NCBI RefSeq assembly: GCF_029227915.1
Contig: NC_079883.1
Coordinates: forward strand, 19,468,001-19,532,000
Length of the DNA: 64,000 nucleotides
Direction of reading: 5' to 3'
Source of the DNA: Hydractinia symbiolongicarpus
Lineage: Eukaryota; Cnidaria; Hydrozoa; Anthoathecata; Hydractiniidae
Positions 11,360-24,105 of the stretch are shown piece after piece. The notes under the pieces are model-generated. The model saw only the letters and a program-made list of their open reading frames with translations. It searched no databases and was not told the DNA's origin. A program made the position numbers and the translations under genes. Within the stretch, counting starts at the first letter, position 1. Each line of letters starts with the position of its first letter.

Positions 11360-12170
11360 CTGCGCATCTTCGAATACACCTAGAAAATTCTTTTTACTAA
11401 AATTTGATGTTGTATTTACTCTTATTCACATGTAATAATAACTCCTCTGTAGATTTAGTTACTTCATATTTAATGCTCGTGTCAACGCGCTCAAATTTCC
11501 ACGCATTTTTTTCTGCACACCTTCCAACCCTTAAGAAACTTTTAGTGAGGGTTTACTATGTTGTAATAAAAAGCTTTGTGTGCACACGCGTGTTAAAAGT
11601 GATTTTTTGATTCGAGGTTGTTGTTTAGGTCACAAACTAGCAAAAAAAAATAAAAAAACTGAAATATGCATCTAGTTATCTAAGTCAGTGTCCAGTTCTT
11701 TTTCACTACTTCCGCATTTCTCGTAATTCGAACAGTTGAAACATTTACACAAATCCATGCCCACAAATTTGTTTTTGAAGCATCTTTTCATACTTCGTAC
11801 TGCAATCTTCACGACAACACTCAACTCAATAAATCCTAGTGGAGCAGAAAGATTATCTGTCATTATTGAACCCAGCGAATTAATTAAAACAGATAATAAA
11901 AGTGCTTCATACATAACCATGAAGTTGTACAAAAGTAATGCTTGCTGAGAAAAAATATTTACTGAATATTGGCTTCTAATTCAGTAATAAGAGTTTATTC
12001 AGATGTTCAGAATTACTTTGATCATTTGATAAACTGCTACAAAGTTCATCCTTTTTGGTACGAACGTATTCAAGGAATTAGTGGGTGATTTTCTAAAGCA
12101 ATTTTTAAGTACAATCTGTTCAATGACAAGTAAAGTATCATATGAACTTCCATGCATCGTTTTATGTGCT
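11360..12170. other. Non-coding interval
   Basis: No gene can be supported. Short open frames on both strands near 11,672-11,948 overlap each other and show no domain. The sequence directly upstream of 11,359 may hold the promoter of the repeat-protein gene, but no clear core promoter element stands out. Confidence 0.45.
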
Positions 12171-12175
12171 TTTTG

Positions 12176-13215
12176 TCAATAATTTGTCCTAACGTAGTTG
12201 GAATGAACATTCAGATTCGGTGAGAGTCCACTTCCACAGATGTATTGTCCCATTGTCTTCAAGGATGCAAAAGCAATATGAAGTTCACCAAGTCTGAAAA
12301 CGTAATTATTGTATACATCATTTTTCATCCTCAGTTGCATGCACTTAGCATATAATTGTAAATCTAATGTCACAATAGTCTTATTATTACTACGGCTCGA
12401 AAAATTTATTCCTTAAAAAATCTAGAAAGCAGTATACAAGTTTCCCCAATCTCTTGGATGACCTGGGTATAATGGGAGGATTTGACAGATAGTTTCTGTA
12501 TCATGTTTCGTTAACAGAGTTGAAAGCAGCCCATGTTAGTAATGAAAAGATTACCGCAGCATCACTTATTTGGAATAGTGCCCAAATGCGGTGTTTTTGA
12601 ATTCCCACTTTTATATCAATCAAGAATGTAGGTTGTTCAAAGTTGGAAAATTTTTCATTCAATGGTTTTGACATGACAGAACGTTCTGGTGTTACGATTG
12701 TTTTATTGCAATTTAAATCCTTTTCCACTGCTGTGAGTTATTTCTAAGAGTTACAAAAATTCTCTGTGTTTTTCTGAAATACTATCGGATCAGTACCATG
12801 AACCTTCTTCTTTCCATCAGATGATCCATTTTTGAAATCGATGTTGTCAATGCACATGGATGGGTTGTCCAGCTTTTATGTTTCGAGGCAAATATATCCC
12901 GTTATCTTCAGCTTTTGTCAATACTTGATTTACAATATCATTCCCTATTTTCATAACTTCATTATAAGGGATAGTCAGTCCGAGGTCTGTCTCCTTATGT
13001 AAATGTAATGCTAAATCAACTGAAAATGGTGTCTCTTCGATTTGTCTGAATTCTTTACATGTTATGTTAGAGATCTGTCCGTTAGTTTTTGTTGATTTCA
13101 TAATAATTTGTGATATTTTATCAACTTTGTTGTCAATTGTTTGCTTCTTTTTTAACTTAGCATTTTTAACATTGTGAACATAAGTGCATTTTTCCTTCTC
13201 AGCTGTGAAGACCAT
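12176..13215 (-). pseudogene. Relic of a multicopy cnidarian gene family of unknown function
   Basis: Three broken frames on the minus strand appear to be parts of one former protein. The first (13,215-12,847) includes DLGLTIPYNEVMKIGNDIV. The adjoining frame, after a shift near 12,850, reads IDNIDFKNGSSDGKKKVHGT. Then 12,728-12,501 carries PTFLIDIKVGIQKHRIWALF, and 12,373-12,176 carries LQLYAKCMQLRMKNDVYNN and FRLGELHIAFASL. From memory these phrases belong to a large uncharacterised family repeated many times in cnidarian genomes, probably spread by transposition; this recognition needs a search. Frameshifts and stops show the copy is dead. Confidence 0.6.
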
Positions 13216-13900
13216 GCAAGTGAGGAGATTTGACCACCTAAGAAAAGAGTCGTGCGAATATCGTGAAAATATTCATTGAACACGTGAAACAAAAAAAGAA
13301 AAGGAAGGAAAAAACTATCACTTTTCTTTCTGTCAAATGATGCATTCACTAAATATTTATTTAAATTTCTTTTCTTTGCAAATACATTCACTCTCCATTT
13401 CTACTATTTACTTAATTTACTTTCTAACTATATGTATACCCTGTTTGAAATAAACTATAAATTTACTACAACCACATAAAACACACAAAGCAAGAAGCGA
13501 ACAGTCGCAAAGTCGAATATTACACAATATATACGAAATCGAAAAATGGAATGTTGTTGATGAAATATAACTGTCTGATGTTATATCTGTGAAACTAAAC
13601 AATTAAATAAAGTCTTGGAATGAATCAATTCAATTTTATAATGGTTTCAAAAGTAGTAGGTACAAAATGTCTCATAAAATTGGTTTCCTGTTTCCCAGAA
13701 CAAAAAACTCATGAAATTCACAGCTTGGTCTGTAAATTATTGGTCTGTGAATTATCCCTTGCAGTGATTTAAACGATAAATCTTTTGTAACTGCAACGGC
13801 TTCTCTAACGAACTGACGTTTTTTGCAACTGACGTCCGAAAAGTAAAAATGGAGAAGTTTTTCGCAAAATTTTTGACGAACTTGTAGTTTTAAGAGCTCA
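13216..13900. other. Non-coding interval, possible LINE 5' flank
   Basis: No gene is supported. Minus-strand frames at 13,417-13,602 and 13,672-13,905 lack domains. The last 70 bases or so before 13,904 may be the 5' UTR of the LINE that follows, but its 5' border could not be fixed from one copy. Confidence 0.4.
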
Positions 13901-13903
13901 AAC

Positions 13904-14248
13904 ATGTTTCAAAAGAAGAAGATTGTCACGCTGCTTCTTCTGGTGTATTTTTTGTCGTGCAGATTGGAAAAGTCGACCGACAGATCAAGATTTGCTCCTA
14001 CGAAAAACAACTACAAGCGAAGATTCTGCTCGCCAATCCTTCTGTACGCAAACCACTGTGCTACATTTCAGCTTAACATATCAGGTACTGATATTCTTTT
14101 GTCCGGCGATGTCGAATCGAATCCTGACCGTCCTCGTGTTCCCTATGTCCGAAAACGGTTCGCAAAAACAGCAAACTCGTCAGCTGCTGTCGATGCCAAC
14201 AGAAGACTCATCTCCGTTGTGCCGATCCTAAAAGAAAATCTACAATAA
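13904..14248 (+). pseudogene. LINE N-terminal segment with hydrophobic leader and degenerate 2A-like motif
   Basis: This 114-codon frame begins at an ATG, MFQKKKIVTLLLLVYFLSC, a short basic-hydrophobic leader. About residues 64-78 read TDILLSGDVESNPDRP. The D-V-E-S-N-P core matches the 2A ribosome-skipping motif D-V/I-E-x-N-P-G-P, but the essential Gly-Pro is replaced by Asp-Arg-Pro, so skipping should not occur. 2A-like motifs at the start of APE-type LINE ORFs are documented in sea urchin and other invertebrates. A frameshift separates this frame from the endonuclease at 14,257. Confidence 0.75.
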
Positions 14249-14256
14249 CCGACTGG

Positions 14257-15130
14257 ATGTGTCCATACTGCTTGCCTTCCATCCTACCATTTTGCAACAT
14301 CCGAGACCTATCCCACATCGAGCAAGAAGTTGCTCAACAACAGCTCCGAGACCTTCAACTCGAACAACTTAACCAAAACGAAAACTTGTTTAGTACCGCT
14401 CATCTCAACACTCAGTCAATGGTGTCTACATTCGACGAATTTGTGCTTTATGTACACAAGTACGATTTTGACGCGATAACCCTCACCGAAACCTGGCTAA
14501 AAGACAACCCTTTTCTACTCGAGTACGTAAAGATCGAAGGTTACAAAATGTACTACCATAATCGAGATAACAAGCGTGGTAGTGGTGTAGGTGTTTATAT
14601 CAAGGACAATATAAAGCATAAATTGCTGGGAAAAACAAACACTCGAAGCTACTCCTTTGTGTCGCCTACCAGCCGAATTTCACACACCAAGAAAAAGCAG
14701 AATGGCTCGACAACTTCGACCGCATCATTGGAAACGCTACTCTCGACAGGTCAGGAAATGTGGTGATAACAGGTGACTTCAGTATTAGCTTTTGCAGAAC
14801 TCTCAAATTAAAGGCTCTTACCTTGAAACCCTTCGATCGTTCGACCTCACTCAGCATGTCAACTCTCTATCACGAAAAGGATTATCCCTAATCGATCACA
14901 TCTCGACCAACTCCTCTTGCAAAGTAAAATTCTGTGAAGTCCTTCCAACACCAGAAATCTGCAACCACGATGCTGTATTCGCTTGCATCAATACTCGTGT
15001 AGCCAGATTTGAACCACGGTACAAGATCATTCGTGACATGAGAAATATTGACCTGTCGGCGTATGTTACTGACACCGCAACCATCCCTTTCAATGTCTTT
15101 ATGCAACTGATTGTACCGATGACAGCCTAA
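14257..15130 (+). pseudogene. LINE APE-type endonuclease domain, frameshifted
   Basis: The first part (14,257-14,650) shows HLNTQSMVSTFDEF and DAITLTETWLKDNP, with the catalytic Glu in TETWL, followed by RGSGVGVYIKDNI. The frame then shifts near 14,650; a middle piece around 14,680-14,780 includes VVITGDFS. A third piece (14,792-15,130) carries LSLIDHIS and CNHDAVF, the conserved C-terminal N/S-D-H motif. This order is that of an APE-like endonuclease that nicks target DNA. At least two frameshifts disable it. Confidence 0.85.
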
Positions 15131-15177
15131 GCACACTCAACCATCTGCTCTTTGAGTGCATCGAACGTTACGCACCG

Positions 15178-16800
15178 TTGAAGAGAATCAATGTCAACCG
15201 TCCTCCGGCATCCTGGATGAAAGACTTAAAAATCACCAACCTACAACAAACTTGTCACGAAAAGCGTACTTTAGCCCACCAGACTCAGTTAAATGCCAAC
15301 TGGAATGAATTTCGAACCCTCCGAACTAAACGCACACTACGTATCTACGGCAACCAGAATCCGACATCAAAGAAGAAATTCAACTTCTTTTGCAACCTCC
15401 CTGTAGCACTCATCAAACCCATTGCTGGCCACATCGCATCTCCACTTACTCACATCATCAACACAGGGATAGCTGAAAACACCTTTCATCAGCTGTGGAA
15501 AATCGGCAAAGTAACACCAATTCCAAAAATAGAACAGTCCATTACTCCATACCAATTTAGACCTGTCACCGTTTTACCGATCTTATCAAAGCTTTTCGAA
15601 CGTTTAATGGCAAGACATATCGTTGATTATATCGAACAGAACCATATATACCACCAAACGATGTCCGGTTTCCGCAAGCGTCACTCGACTGAAACACTCT
15701 TAATGAAGATTCGAGGCGACATCGTTGGCGCGATGAACAAAGGCGAGGTCACGCTAGCAGCATTGCTGGACTATTCAAAAGCCTTTAACACTGTCGATTA
15801 CAAAACCCTGTTGATTAAATTACGAAGGATAGGCTTTTCCAACAATGCTGCTATGCTGATGTTATCGTACCTCAGTGACCACCGCCAATTCGTTGAGATA
15901 GACGACAAACAATCTGACTACGGGTGTAATTGGGGTACCTCAAGTTTCATTTCTTGGTCCTGTACTATTTAACCTTTATACGTTCGACCTACAAGACAAT
16001 GTCAAGGGTGGGACCACAAACCAATATGCAGACTATACAAGTATCTATGAACATTGTAAGACTATAAACATACAACCTACAATCAACAACTTGACTCAAC
16101 GATTAGACCAGCTGAAGCAATGGTCGACCGCAAATAATCTTGCGTTCAATAACAGAAAAACGAAAATCATGCTTTTGTCAACCCCGAAAATGGCAAAACT
16201 TCACGACCTCATGAACCCCAACCATTCAACATTCCATGTCCACCACTCGGACCAACTGATCGAACGCGTTACCATTTACAGACTTCTTGGCATCCAGTTC
16301 GATCAAAATATAACCTGGGAAACTCATATCAATAAACTCTCTCAGTCAGTTTATGCGAAACTATACGTTCTTTGCTATCTTCGTGGCATAGCAACATTTC
16401 GTTTGCGGAAGCAACTGGCAGAAGCCCTTTTAAGTTCGAAATTCGCTATTGCTGTTCATTGTTTTAGAACCTGCCACTATTCCAACTGAAAAAACTTGAT
16501 AAACTATTATGCAAAATTGCGTCTTTTGTAACGCTGAGATATTCCACGCTCGAGGATGTAATACAACTTGGTTGGCTACAGCAACAAATACACTTTGAAT
16601 TTTTAAAACTTGCCCACAAATCGATTCAGCAGGATAAGTTTCCATCGTATTTGAAAGGTTTCAAGTTGAGAATTGCTGGACGTGGAACTCGTAATGTTGA
16701 CGAAGTTAGTATGAAATCAATGTGTCGGAGAAATTGTTTCTTGGCAAGGCAAGTCGCCTTCTAAATGATCTTCCTAAAGCTATCAGGGAAGAACCTGATC
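15178..16800 (+). pseudogene. LINE reverse transcriptase, mutated active site
   Basis: The frame at 15,178-15,972 contains WKIGKVTPIPK, SGFRKRHSTETLLMKI and LLDYSKAFNTVDY (motif A). A frameshift near 15,925 moves the next motifs to another frame: VPQVSFLGPVLFNLYTFDL, then NQYADYTSIYE near 16,022-16,054. The catalytic YADD is YADY here, so the enzyme would be inactive even without the shift. The thumb/C-terminal region follows at 16,091-16,489 (LDQLKQWSTANNLAFNNRKT) and in another frame to about 16,800. Confidence 0.88.
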
Positions 16801-17244
16801 ACAAAAAATTTTGTACTTTTTTGAAAAAATATTTATTAGACCATAGTCTTGCGATTTTTATTATGCAACATACCTAGTTTTTTTTTTTTTTTTTTTTTTT
16901 TAATCGACAATTTCTCAATATCCTAACTTAACATCTATTGACCGATTGATAACCAATCCATTACATCCAATACTTGATGCTTTGATTGATTCCTTCTGCT
17001 CTACTTTTATTTCTTAAGCCCGTCGATTAATAAATATATTTAATGTATGTATATTTTTATATTATATATTTTAGTGCATTATTTTCATTTTCATATGTTC
17101 TGGTCTTAATTCTCCGTCAGAATCTATTAAATCGATGTCTTTCAATCCTTTACCACTTTGACCCCTGCTAATCTTGTCTACAGTTTACAGTGTTTTTTTT
17201 ATAGAATAACTTATTTCTTTATTTAATTATTATTATTATTTTAA

Positions 17245-17917
17245 TAGGACGAATAGCCATTGTAAAATATGGAAGTGCCTGAAAGACAGTTAATAATAAA
17301 AATTAAAAAAAATTCAATTAAAACAGAAAGATACCAAGGCGACGTAACAAAATTCAGCCAAAACAGAGCACAAATGACCAAGTTATAGTCATTTTTATGC
17401 TGGGTCAGTAAATTCATGGCCTGTATTTTATACAAACTTTAAATGCTAATATCTCACCAACAATACATTTTAAAGTTTTTAAAATTTTTATTACTTTCCT
17501 TGATGTCCTTTTTTTATTCATATATAATATGACATATAATTTCGAAATCATTTTTTCGCTGCACATAAAAGCGATGACGTCACCTAAATTGGTCCCGCAG
17601 GACTAAAATTTTTGGCAACAATTTTTTGTTGTTGCTTATTTCTGACCGTAAGAACAACTTCAGATCAAAAAATCACATTTAACATGCATGTGCACACGAA
17701 GGACACAGCTGCCCTCGCTATTTTGCTATTGTATTTTCTAGTTTTTCCAATACTTTTATGGAAAAAACCCACAACTCTTTAAAACGCTCGTCCGCGAAAT
17801 TAATTTCCAGTAAATTCAGAAATTGTTACCCTCTTATTTTAAGGTATTTTGGGTTTGTATTGCACTAAAAAAAGCTAAAGCAAAAAAGCAGGTAAAATGG
17901 GTTAGTCAGTAAAAAGG
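17245..17917. other. Intergenic, downstream of the macrodomain gene
   Basis: No gene or repeat with clear borders is seen. This is the 3' flank of the minus-strand macrodomain gene and could hold its 3' UTR. Confidence 0.4.
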
Positions 17918-20900
17918 TTAGTCGGCAAAAAAGCATAGTGGCTCAAGGCCAAATTTTAACACATTTACCGATTTCTTTACGAATAAAAGGTAAATCAATA
18001 AATAAAAACGCCCACCTTCTGTAGGTTGCTTAGCACATGGAAAGTAGCAATCTTTCATCAACTCGTGATAAATTAGGTAATCTTTCTCCATGAATGTGCA
18101 AAATATAATTTTATCCACCTGAATAAAATCATAAGAAGTAAATCAGCATTAAAAGTAGAAAAACATCCTAATGCAATTACGAACAACAATCTGCTAGCTA
18201 AACACGACGCTTGGCTATGTACTACGGCAAGTTTGGACTTTGAAATAGTAAATTGAGAGAAACAATACTTTGAATACTTCGTGTTCTGTTTTTGCAAGTG
18301 ATTAGGAAAACAGACAACTAGAGAAACGTCAAAGAACGTGCAAACCTTTCCAGGGTGTTTTTCAAGCCATTCTCGCACGGTTTGCAGTGCAACGTGTGCT
18401 GCCTCTCTGTTTGGATATCCTTAAATGGAAAAGCATGTTTTTGAAAAATATTTAAACTTTAAGAAAATGTATACAAATAAAAATAGAGCAAACTTTGAAA
18501 TAATTGTAAGTTGGTACTAACATACCATAAATTCCAGTCGCAATACACGGAAATGCCTATATAGAGAAGAAGAGTGGCTGTGAAACAATGAAATGAATCA
18601 TTTTATCATTTAATTTCTTGTGCAATGCTGTCACCCAACCGCCCCCGCCCTAAAAAAAGAAAGAGAAGAAGAAGAAGAAGAAGAAGAAGAAGAAGAAGAA
18701 GAAGAAGAAGAAGAAGAAGAAGAAGAAGAAGAAGAAGAAGAAGAAGAAGAAGAAGAAGAAGAAGAAGAAGAAGAAGAAGAAGAAGAAGAAGAAGAAGAAG
18801 AAGAAGAAGAAGAAGAAGAAGAAGAAGAAGAAGAAGAAGAAGAAGAAGAAGAAGAAGAAGAAGAAGAAGAAGAAGAAGAAGAAGAAGAAGAAGAAGAAGA
18901 AGAAGAAGAAGAAGAAGAAGAAGAAGAAGAAGAAGAAGAAGAAGAAGAAGAAGAAGAAGAAGAAGAAGAAGAAGAAGAAGAAGAAGAAGAAGAAGAAGAA
19001 GAAGAAGAAGAAGAAGAAGAAGAAGAAGAAGAAGAAGAAGAAGAAGAAGAAGAAGAAGAAGAAGAAGAAGAAGAAGAAGAAGAAGAAGAAGAAGAAGAAG
19101 AAGAAGAAGAAGAAGAAGAAGAAGAAGAAGAAGAAGAAGAAGAAGAAGAAGAAGAAGAAGAAGAAGAAGAAGAAGAAAAAAGAAATTTCAAGTTATTTCA
19201 ACTCACGATCGACTTCATTTCATATTCTAGCATAAACTGCAGACAGGTTTCGTAACATCCTTTCAACTTTTGTTCGTTTTTCACCATCGGACCAACTGTA
19301 TGCAAGACATCTAAATTATAAGAAATGTTGATTAATTTACCATTTTTGGAATCAGTGAGATTTAAAAGAACCACCATTTCTCCTGTACACAGTTGGCACT
19401 TTTACCTCTCTGTAAAATAGTCACTCCTGTTAAAAGTCAAACAACAGGCTGCCCTGGTTACCGTAAAAATTTCCTAAAACAGTCAATCTTAATCAACCAG
19501 CAGAACTTCAGCTTTTCACCCAGTCCTTAGTTTTAACCCCAATATCTGTCACAAATAAAGTTATATTAAGCGAGTGGAAAATATAAGTAAAACGATAAAA
19601 TTAAGATCTAACAACATTGGCAGAATTACGTGAATGGTTCTCAATCCTTAGCGACAGAAAAATGTTGTGGTGCTTCATGATATTTATACAGAGGTCACAT
19701 CTAAACGGTTGTTACAAAAGGTTTCACTATATCTTTGCCACCGTGCTAAGAAAACTAAAGGACAAACAAATACTTACATTTAGCTGGTAGTTTGTGCCCT
19801 AAAATTAAATTTTTAATTTTGAAATGACCAAAAATTTAAATATGACCAACACTATTGCTGTCCTGAGAACTTACGACAGCAGTAAAACATGCAAGCATGC
19901 AGAAAACAATTTGTCTCCATTTGATAACTTCAAAGTCCCCTCAGTAATCTAAGGTTACTGAGGAGACTCTGTAACAGAAGCTGAGAAGACTTACAAAAGA
20001 TTTCTTGCCACTGGCAACTGGTAAGTTAGACTAATCAAAACTTTTTTTGAAAAGCAACATACCTGATGTGATTTTTGTAGCTCCTGTTTGACAGCCATTT
20101 AAAGAACGACATTCTTCAACCAGTGTTGGTCCCGCTGCACGATGGATGCAACCGTCAACTTGAGAAAGAAAAAATGAACATGTAGTTTACATGGTAAAGC
20201 TAAGATATGAATGCTTATCCAGTTTTATATCAAACCACCGAGAATTGTTTTGTCACGTAAGACATTATATGGAATTTTTAAAGGATTGACGTGTTGCCAA
20301 AACATAACATTTCACTACTTAGTTATGATTGTAATAAAGTTTTTGATGAAATTCTTCACGGTAACAACTCATTAGAATTTCAGCTGTTTTTTTAAAAACA
20401 TCTTCAGAAACAAAGAAAAAAAAATTACAATGTTTAAGATTCTTGCCTCTCGAAAATCTCCCATTTTTCACAAGCTAAATATTATCTGTTCTAAAATATT
20501 TTTAGACAATAAAACTTAAAATTTATTCCAGAGAAAACAACAACCAGTGAAAAATTGCACAAAAAACTAAGCAACAGCTTTCGTAAACAAAACTAATGAG
20601 AACAAGTTGTTAATCCACTTACCACCTCCTCCTCCTAGCAAGGTTTGGTTAGCTGTGAAAAATAATGTAATATATATTAAATGTTTTTTCCAAAGCAACA
20701 ACACAAGTAATATGCAATTAGTTATTATGAGATGAGCCATTAAAGAAATTTTTGTGTCCATTAAAATTAAGTATCAGTCTGTATAATAATAAGTTTAAAC
20801 AAATTGGAGCTACGTCACCAACAAGTTGTGGTAAGGCTTTTATTATATGTTTTCTTAACATTTGAGTAAAAAATAAATGTGAAAAACTGACGAATATGAT

Positions 20901-22691
20901 AATGCTTTTAATATAGGCTATTCCAGAGCGAAGAATAAAATATTTTCACCAATTTTATAGTCACAGTGCTGTGATTTAATTTAAAGTTAGTGACTTCCAG
21001 CCACATGAGATATTGAAGGCATGAACAGTGTAATCGCAAAAATAATGCTTTAAAGAACCTAAAATTTCATTTGTATCTACTCAGAAATAAAACTAAATAA
21101 CAAATGTCCTGCTAAAAAAATTATTATAGAGTTGTCAGTCTCTGTAGCAACAATTTTTTAGCAAATTACCAACACTTACCTGCGTTTACAATAGCATCTA
21201 TTTCCAATCTTGTGATGTCACCTTGCCATATGCAGACCTTGTTGTTTAGTTCTGGCATAACTTTGTATAAATGTTTGACATCATCTAAAATTTTCAGAAA
21301 AAAAAATTTATTTTCTTTACCTTAATATAGAATTAAAAATGTTTGCAGGTTTTAGACAGCATCTGAAAAAAAAGATTTTTTCTGAGTTTCCCGAAGTTTT
21401 CACTATAAAAATTTGCTATTCTGCTGATTCTGACCATTGCATCCTAAACTAATGATGTATACACTGAAGAATTACACAGTATACGAAAACATGAAAATAC
21501 CAGGAAAAAAAACATGCTGAAAATTACTAAAGTATAACGGATAGAACTTTTCTGAACAGATTAATAAGCCCCTTACTACAAAGACTACTATAAAAAAAAA
21601 TTTAAAAGTTTCTTGGGTTAATTATTCCGAGTTTCTCCTTTTTTCCGATTTTTTCATTGGTTTCCTATATTTTCCATGAAAAAAACAGATGTTAAATTTA
21701 TTGGAAAATAAATTCTAGGATTCTATTGACACAAACATATAGTCACTTCCACAAAAATATCTTACTATAATTCAAATAATAATACACCTCATAAAATATT
21801 GTGTTATCATTTATATATTTTTCATGCACATAAAAAATAAAAATGAACCGTGAGTCTCGAATTTTTTTATAAAAACAATAAAAAACCATTTGCGACACAC
21901 CAGTCTCAAAAAGGATTCACAATTCTTAGTTCTATCTTCATATCATACGCTGTCAGTGTCTCATTGTCTTCTTACAATGAATGAATTGCCCTATTTTCAC
22001 TCTGTTAATTTTCACTAATGGTATGTTAAATAATATTTTGTGGGTGTTGACAAAATCTGTGAAGAGCAAAATTCTAGTAATATACGTCTAGACATACTTC
22101 TAAGACATTACCTTTATCTGTTTTGCATTTTTTCATTTTGTGTGTAGCAGTAGCACATAACAACGGCCATTTTATTAAGTCGTGTGATTCAGGGGTTACA
22201 TATGTGTCACCACACTTATAAAATGTTCGCTTTTTTTCAAGGAGCATATTTAAAAACATGCTCCCGTTCTTATCTTTCCAAGGGTCTCCTACAATAACAA
22301 AATTAACACATTATTTACATATCAGTGTTAAAAACAAATTAAAAATTAAAACAATTTCATAACACAACAATTGACATGGTTGACATGGTCAGCAACACCT
22401 TACTATGTGTTACTGCAAAAACAAGACAAAACTTGTGTCATGTCAGAACATATCTTTACAAAATATACAAAGCAGACAAATGAAGGTAAAATGGCATTAT
22501 AGGGGATTGCGCAGATAAGTGCTGACATAGTCAGTCAAGGAGGATCATTAAAAGAATGACATATTTGAAAAGGCACGCATTATATTTAATCAACACAAAA
22601 TTTTATATATATATATACCTCTGCTTTCTGACTTTGATTTGTATGGTTCACTCTTGGCTTTTTTACAAATTTTACCAAGTACAGGAACCAT
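17918..22691 (-). CDS. MACROD-type macrodomain ADP-ribosyl hydrolase, 10 exons
   Basis: Proteins of this family remove mono-ADP-ribose from proteins and O-acetyl-ADP-ribose. Exons, each with GT/AG borders and consistent phase: 22,619-22,691 (ATG at 22,691), 22,112-22,288, 21,180-21,284, 20,623-20,652, 20,063-20,158, 19,778-19,798, 19,207-19,310, 18,526-18,556, 18,346-18,419 and 17,918-18,118. The joined product is 303 residues. The macrodomain starts near residue 95: [19 protein letters not shown], then the NAAN and GGGGVDGCIH motifs formed across the exon 3/4/5 joins, with the substrate-loop Asp of VDGC. It continues with [54 protein letters not shown] and [17 protein letters not shown]. These match the MACROD1/MACROD2 type rather than the larger macroPARPs. 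The first 90 residues (exons 1-2) are not recognised. The last exon runs beyond the usual end (after about PCAKQPTEG), so a further intron and exon are possible. Intron 7 carries a very long TTC tract on the sense strand. Confidence 0.9.
18663..19176. repeat. (GAA)n/(TTC)n microsatellite, about 170 units
   Basis: An almost uninterrupted GAA run of about 510 bp lies in intron 7 of the macrodomain gene. On the gene's sense strand it is TTC. It starts about 30 bases downstream of the exon 7 donor (19,206) and ends about 107 bases before the exon 8 acceptor. All three frames of both strands are open (poly-Glu, poly-Arg, poly-Ser and others), and none is a gene. Confidence 0.98.
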
Positions 22692-24105
22692 TATGTAGCA
22701 CCTAAATTTATACGACTTTATTAAAGATAACATTCATTGACATAGAATATTTCCCTAAATAGAACAAAAATAAAAATAAAAAGACTAGCAAAAGACAGAG
22801 ATTTAGCATTATCAAGTCATTGACAACCTTCCAAATTCACATCAACACCCAGCAATGTGAGTGCCAATACAATTCTAACAATTTCAAATTTTAAGTCTGC
22901 ATTATTTTTTGTTTTATTGTCACCATGCACATCATCATCTTGGTGTCTTGTATTATTGTATTATGATATAACTTGTAAAGATACAACATCATTCGCATGG
23001 AAGGCAATTTGTAAATTTGGGGAATAGATCTAGATGCTGAGTAAGAAAAGTCAATTGATGCGAGGGAGGAAAGATAACGTGTCCTGCCAGTCATCATAAC
23101 ATGATAATCAAACCAAAATGCTTGCTTAAGGCAAAGAGTAATTACCACAGAGTGTGCATAATTTGGTTGCCATTCACAATAGGATGTCCTTGTGGGATCA
23201 TTATTGTGACTGGTTTCCAAAATCTCTTTATGTATGAATTCTCATTATCTCTATATATTCATGAGATTCACTTTCAATTCTAATTCATTTACTTATTTAC
23301 TACCTATTTACTTATTTACTTATATATTTATCTCATGCAAGGATGTTTTATTTCTCTTTCCCAGGTATACTTTGATTTTACTATAAACAGATAATCACAT
23401 GAAGCATATTTGTAACAACAAACATGTATTGTGACATAATCATGACCTTAAGGTGGTATGCTAGCTAAGTCACAGATTAGTGTGGGTATGGTGTAGAAAA
23501 GGTCTCTTGGAGAGTAGCAGCTTATTTGAGCAAACAATATACACACAGAGACACTCATAATAAATTTAGACTATTTTACTTAAGAAAGCAAACAACCATT
23601 AAAATATAAACATGTCATTATTACCCTGCGTAGTTTTCACATTGTAACACAGACTGTGCACATAAGCACAGGACCATGTGTATTAAATTACAGCTTATGC
23701 AAATTACACCCCTTCTTTAATTCTATGTGGATCAATTTCACACAACTTGGGCATGTCATTGAGGTTGGCCATGTTAGAACACCACTGTGTTATAGCACTT
23801 TATTTGAAAGATGAATAAATCCCTGGTAACAGATCACCTTCATATCATCCTAATAGCTGATTCTAGGATGCTGCAAGACACTGCTGCAATTCTGAAACTA
23901 TATGTGTTTTAAGATCAATATAATTTTTAAATATATTTTTTATAAATGCGAAGACTGGTTTCACAAAGTCCCCATTTAGAGAGAACAAAGCAAGGGCCAA
24001 GGTAAGTACTTCAGTATGCAAGGTATATATTGTGAGAATGCTTTATATAGCTTTGAGGTTCCACTCAAGTTCCTACTTTGTTTCTCCAATAACCTATCCA
24101 AGCAT
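22692..24105. other. Intergenic, upstream of the macrodomain gene
   Basis: No coding region could be supported. This is the 5' flank of the macrodomain gene; a promoter and possibly an untranslated first exon are expected here or further up, but no specific site is evident. A short ATTTACTT-rich tract lies at 23,284-23,335. Confidence 0.45.

Larger units (their letters stand above)
13904..17244 (+). mobile_element. Non-LTR retrotransposon (LINE), CR1/L2-like, degenerate
   Basis: The element carries, in order, an N-terminal segment with a 2A-like motif, an APE-type endonuclease, a reverse transcriptase and a 3' UTR that ends in a short ATT tract at 17,225-17,244. It would copy itself by target-primed reverse transcription. 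The shared 3' phrase TCGATTAATAA and ATT tail link it to the second LINE at 36,860-39,090. A T23-like run near 16,879 interrupts the 3' region. Multiple frameshifts make it inactive. The 5' end is not resolved. Confidence 0.88.

Noticed and set aside
11672-11948. Small ORFs on both strands
   Set aside because: They overlap each other, no domain or splice evidence.
13672-13905. Minus-strand gene divergent from the LINE
   Set aside because: No domain; lies in what is probably LINE 5' flank.
18620-19255. Long plus-strand poly-Glu/poly-Arg and minus-strand poly-Ser open frames
   Set aside because: They are the translated GAA microsatellite within an intron.
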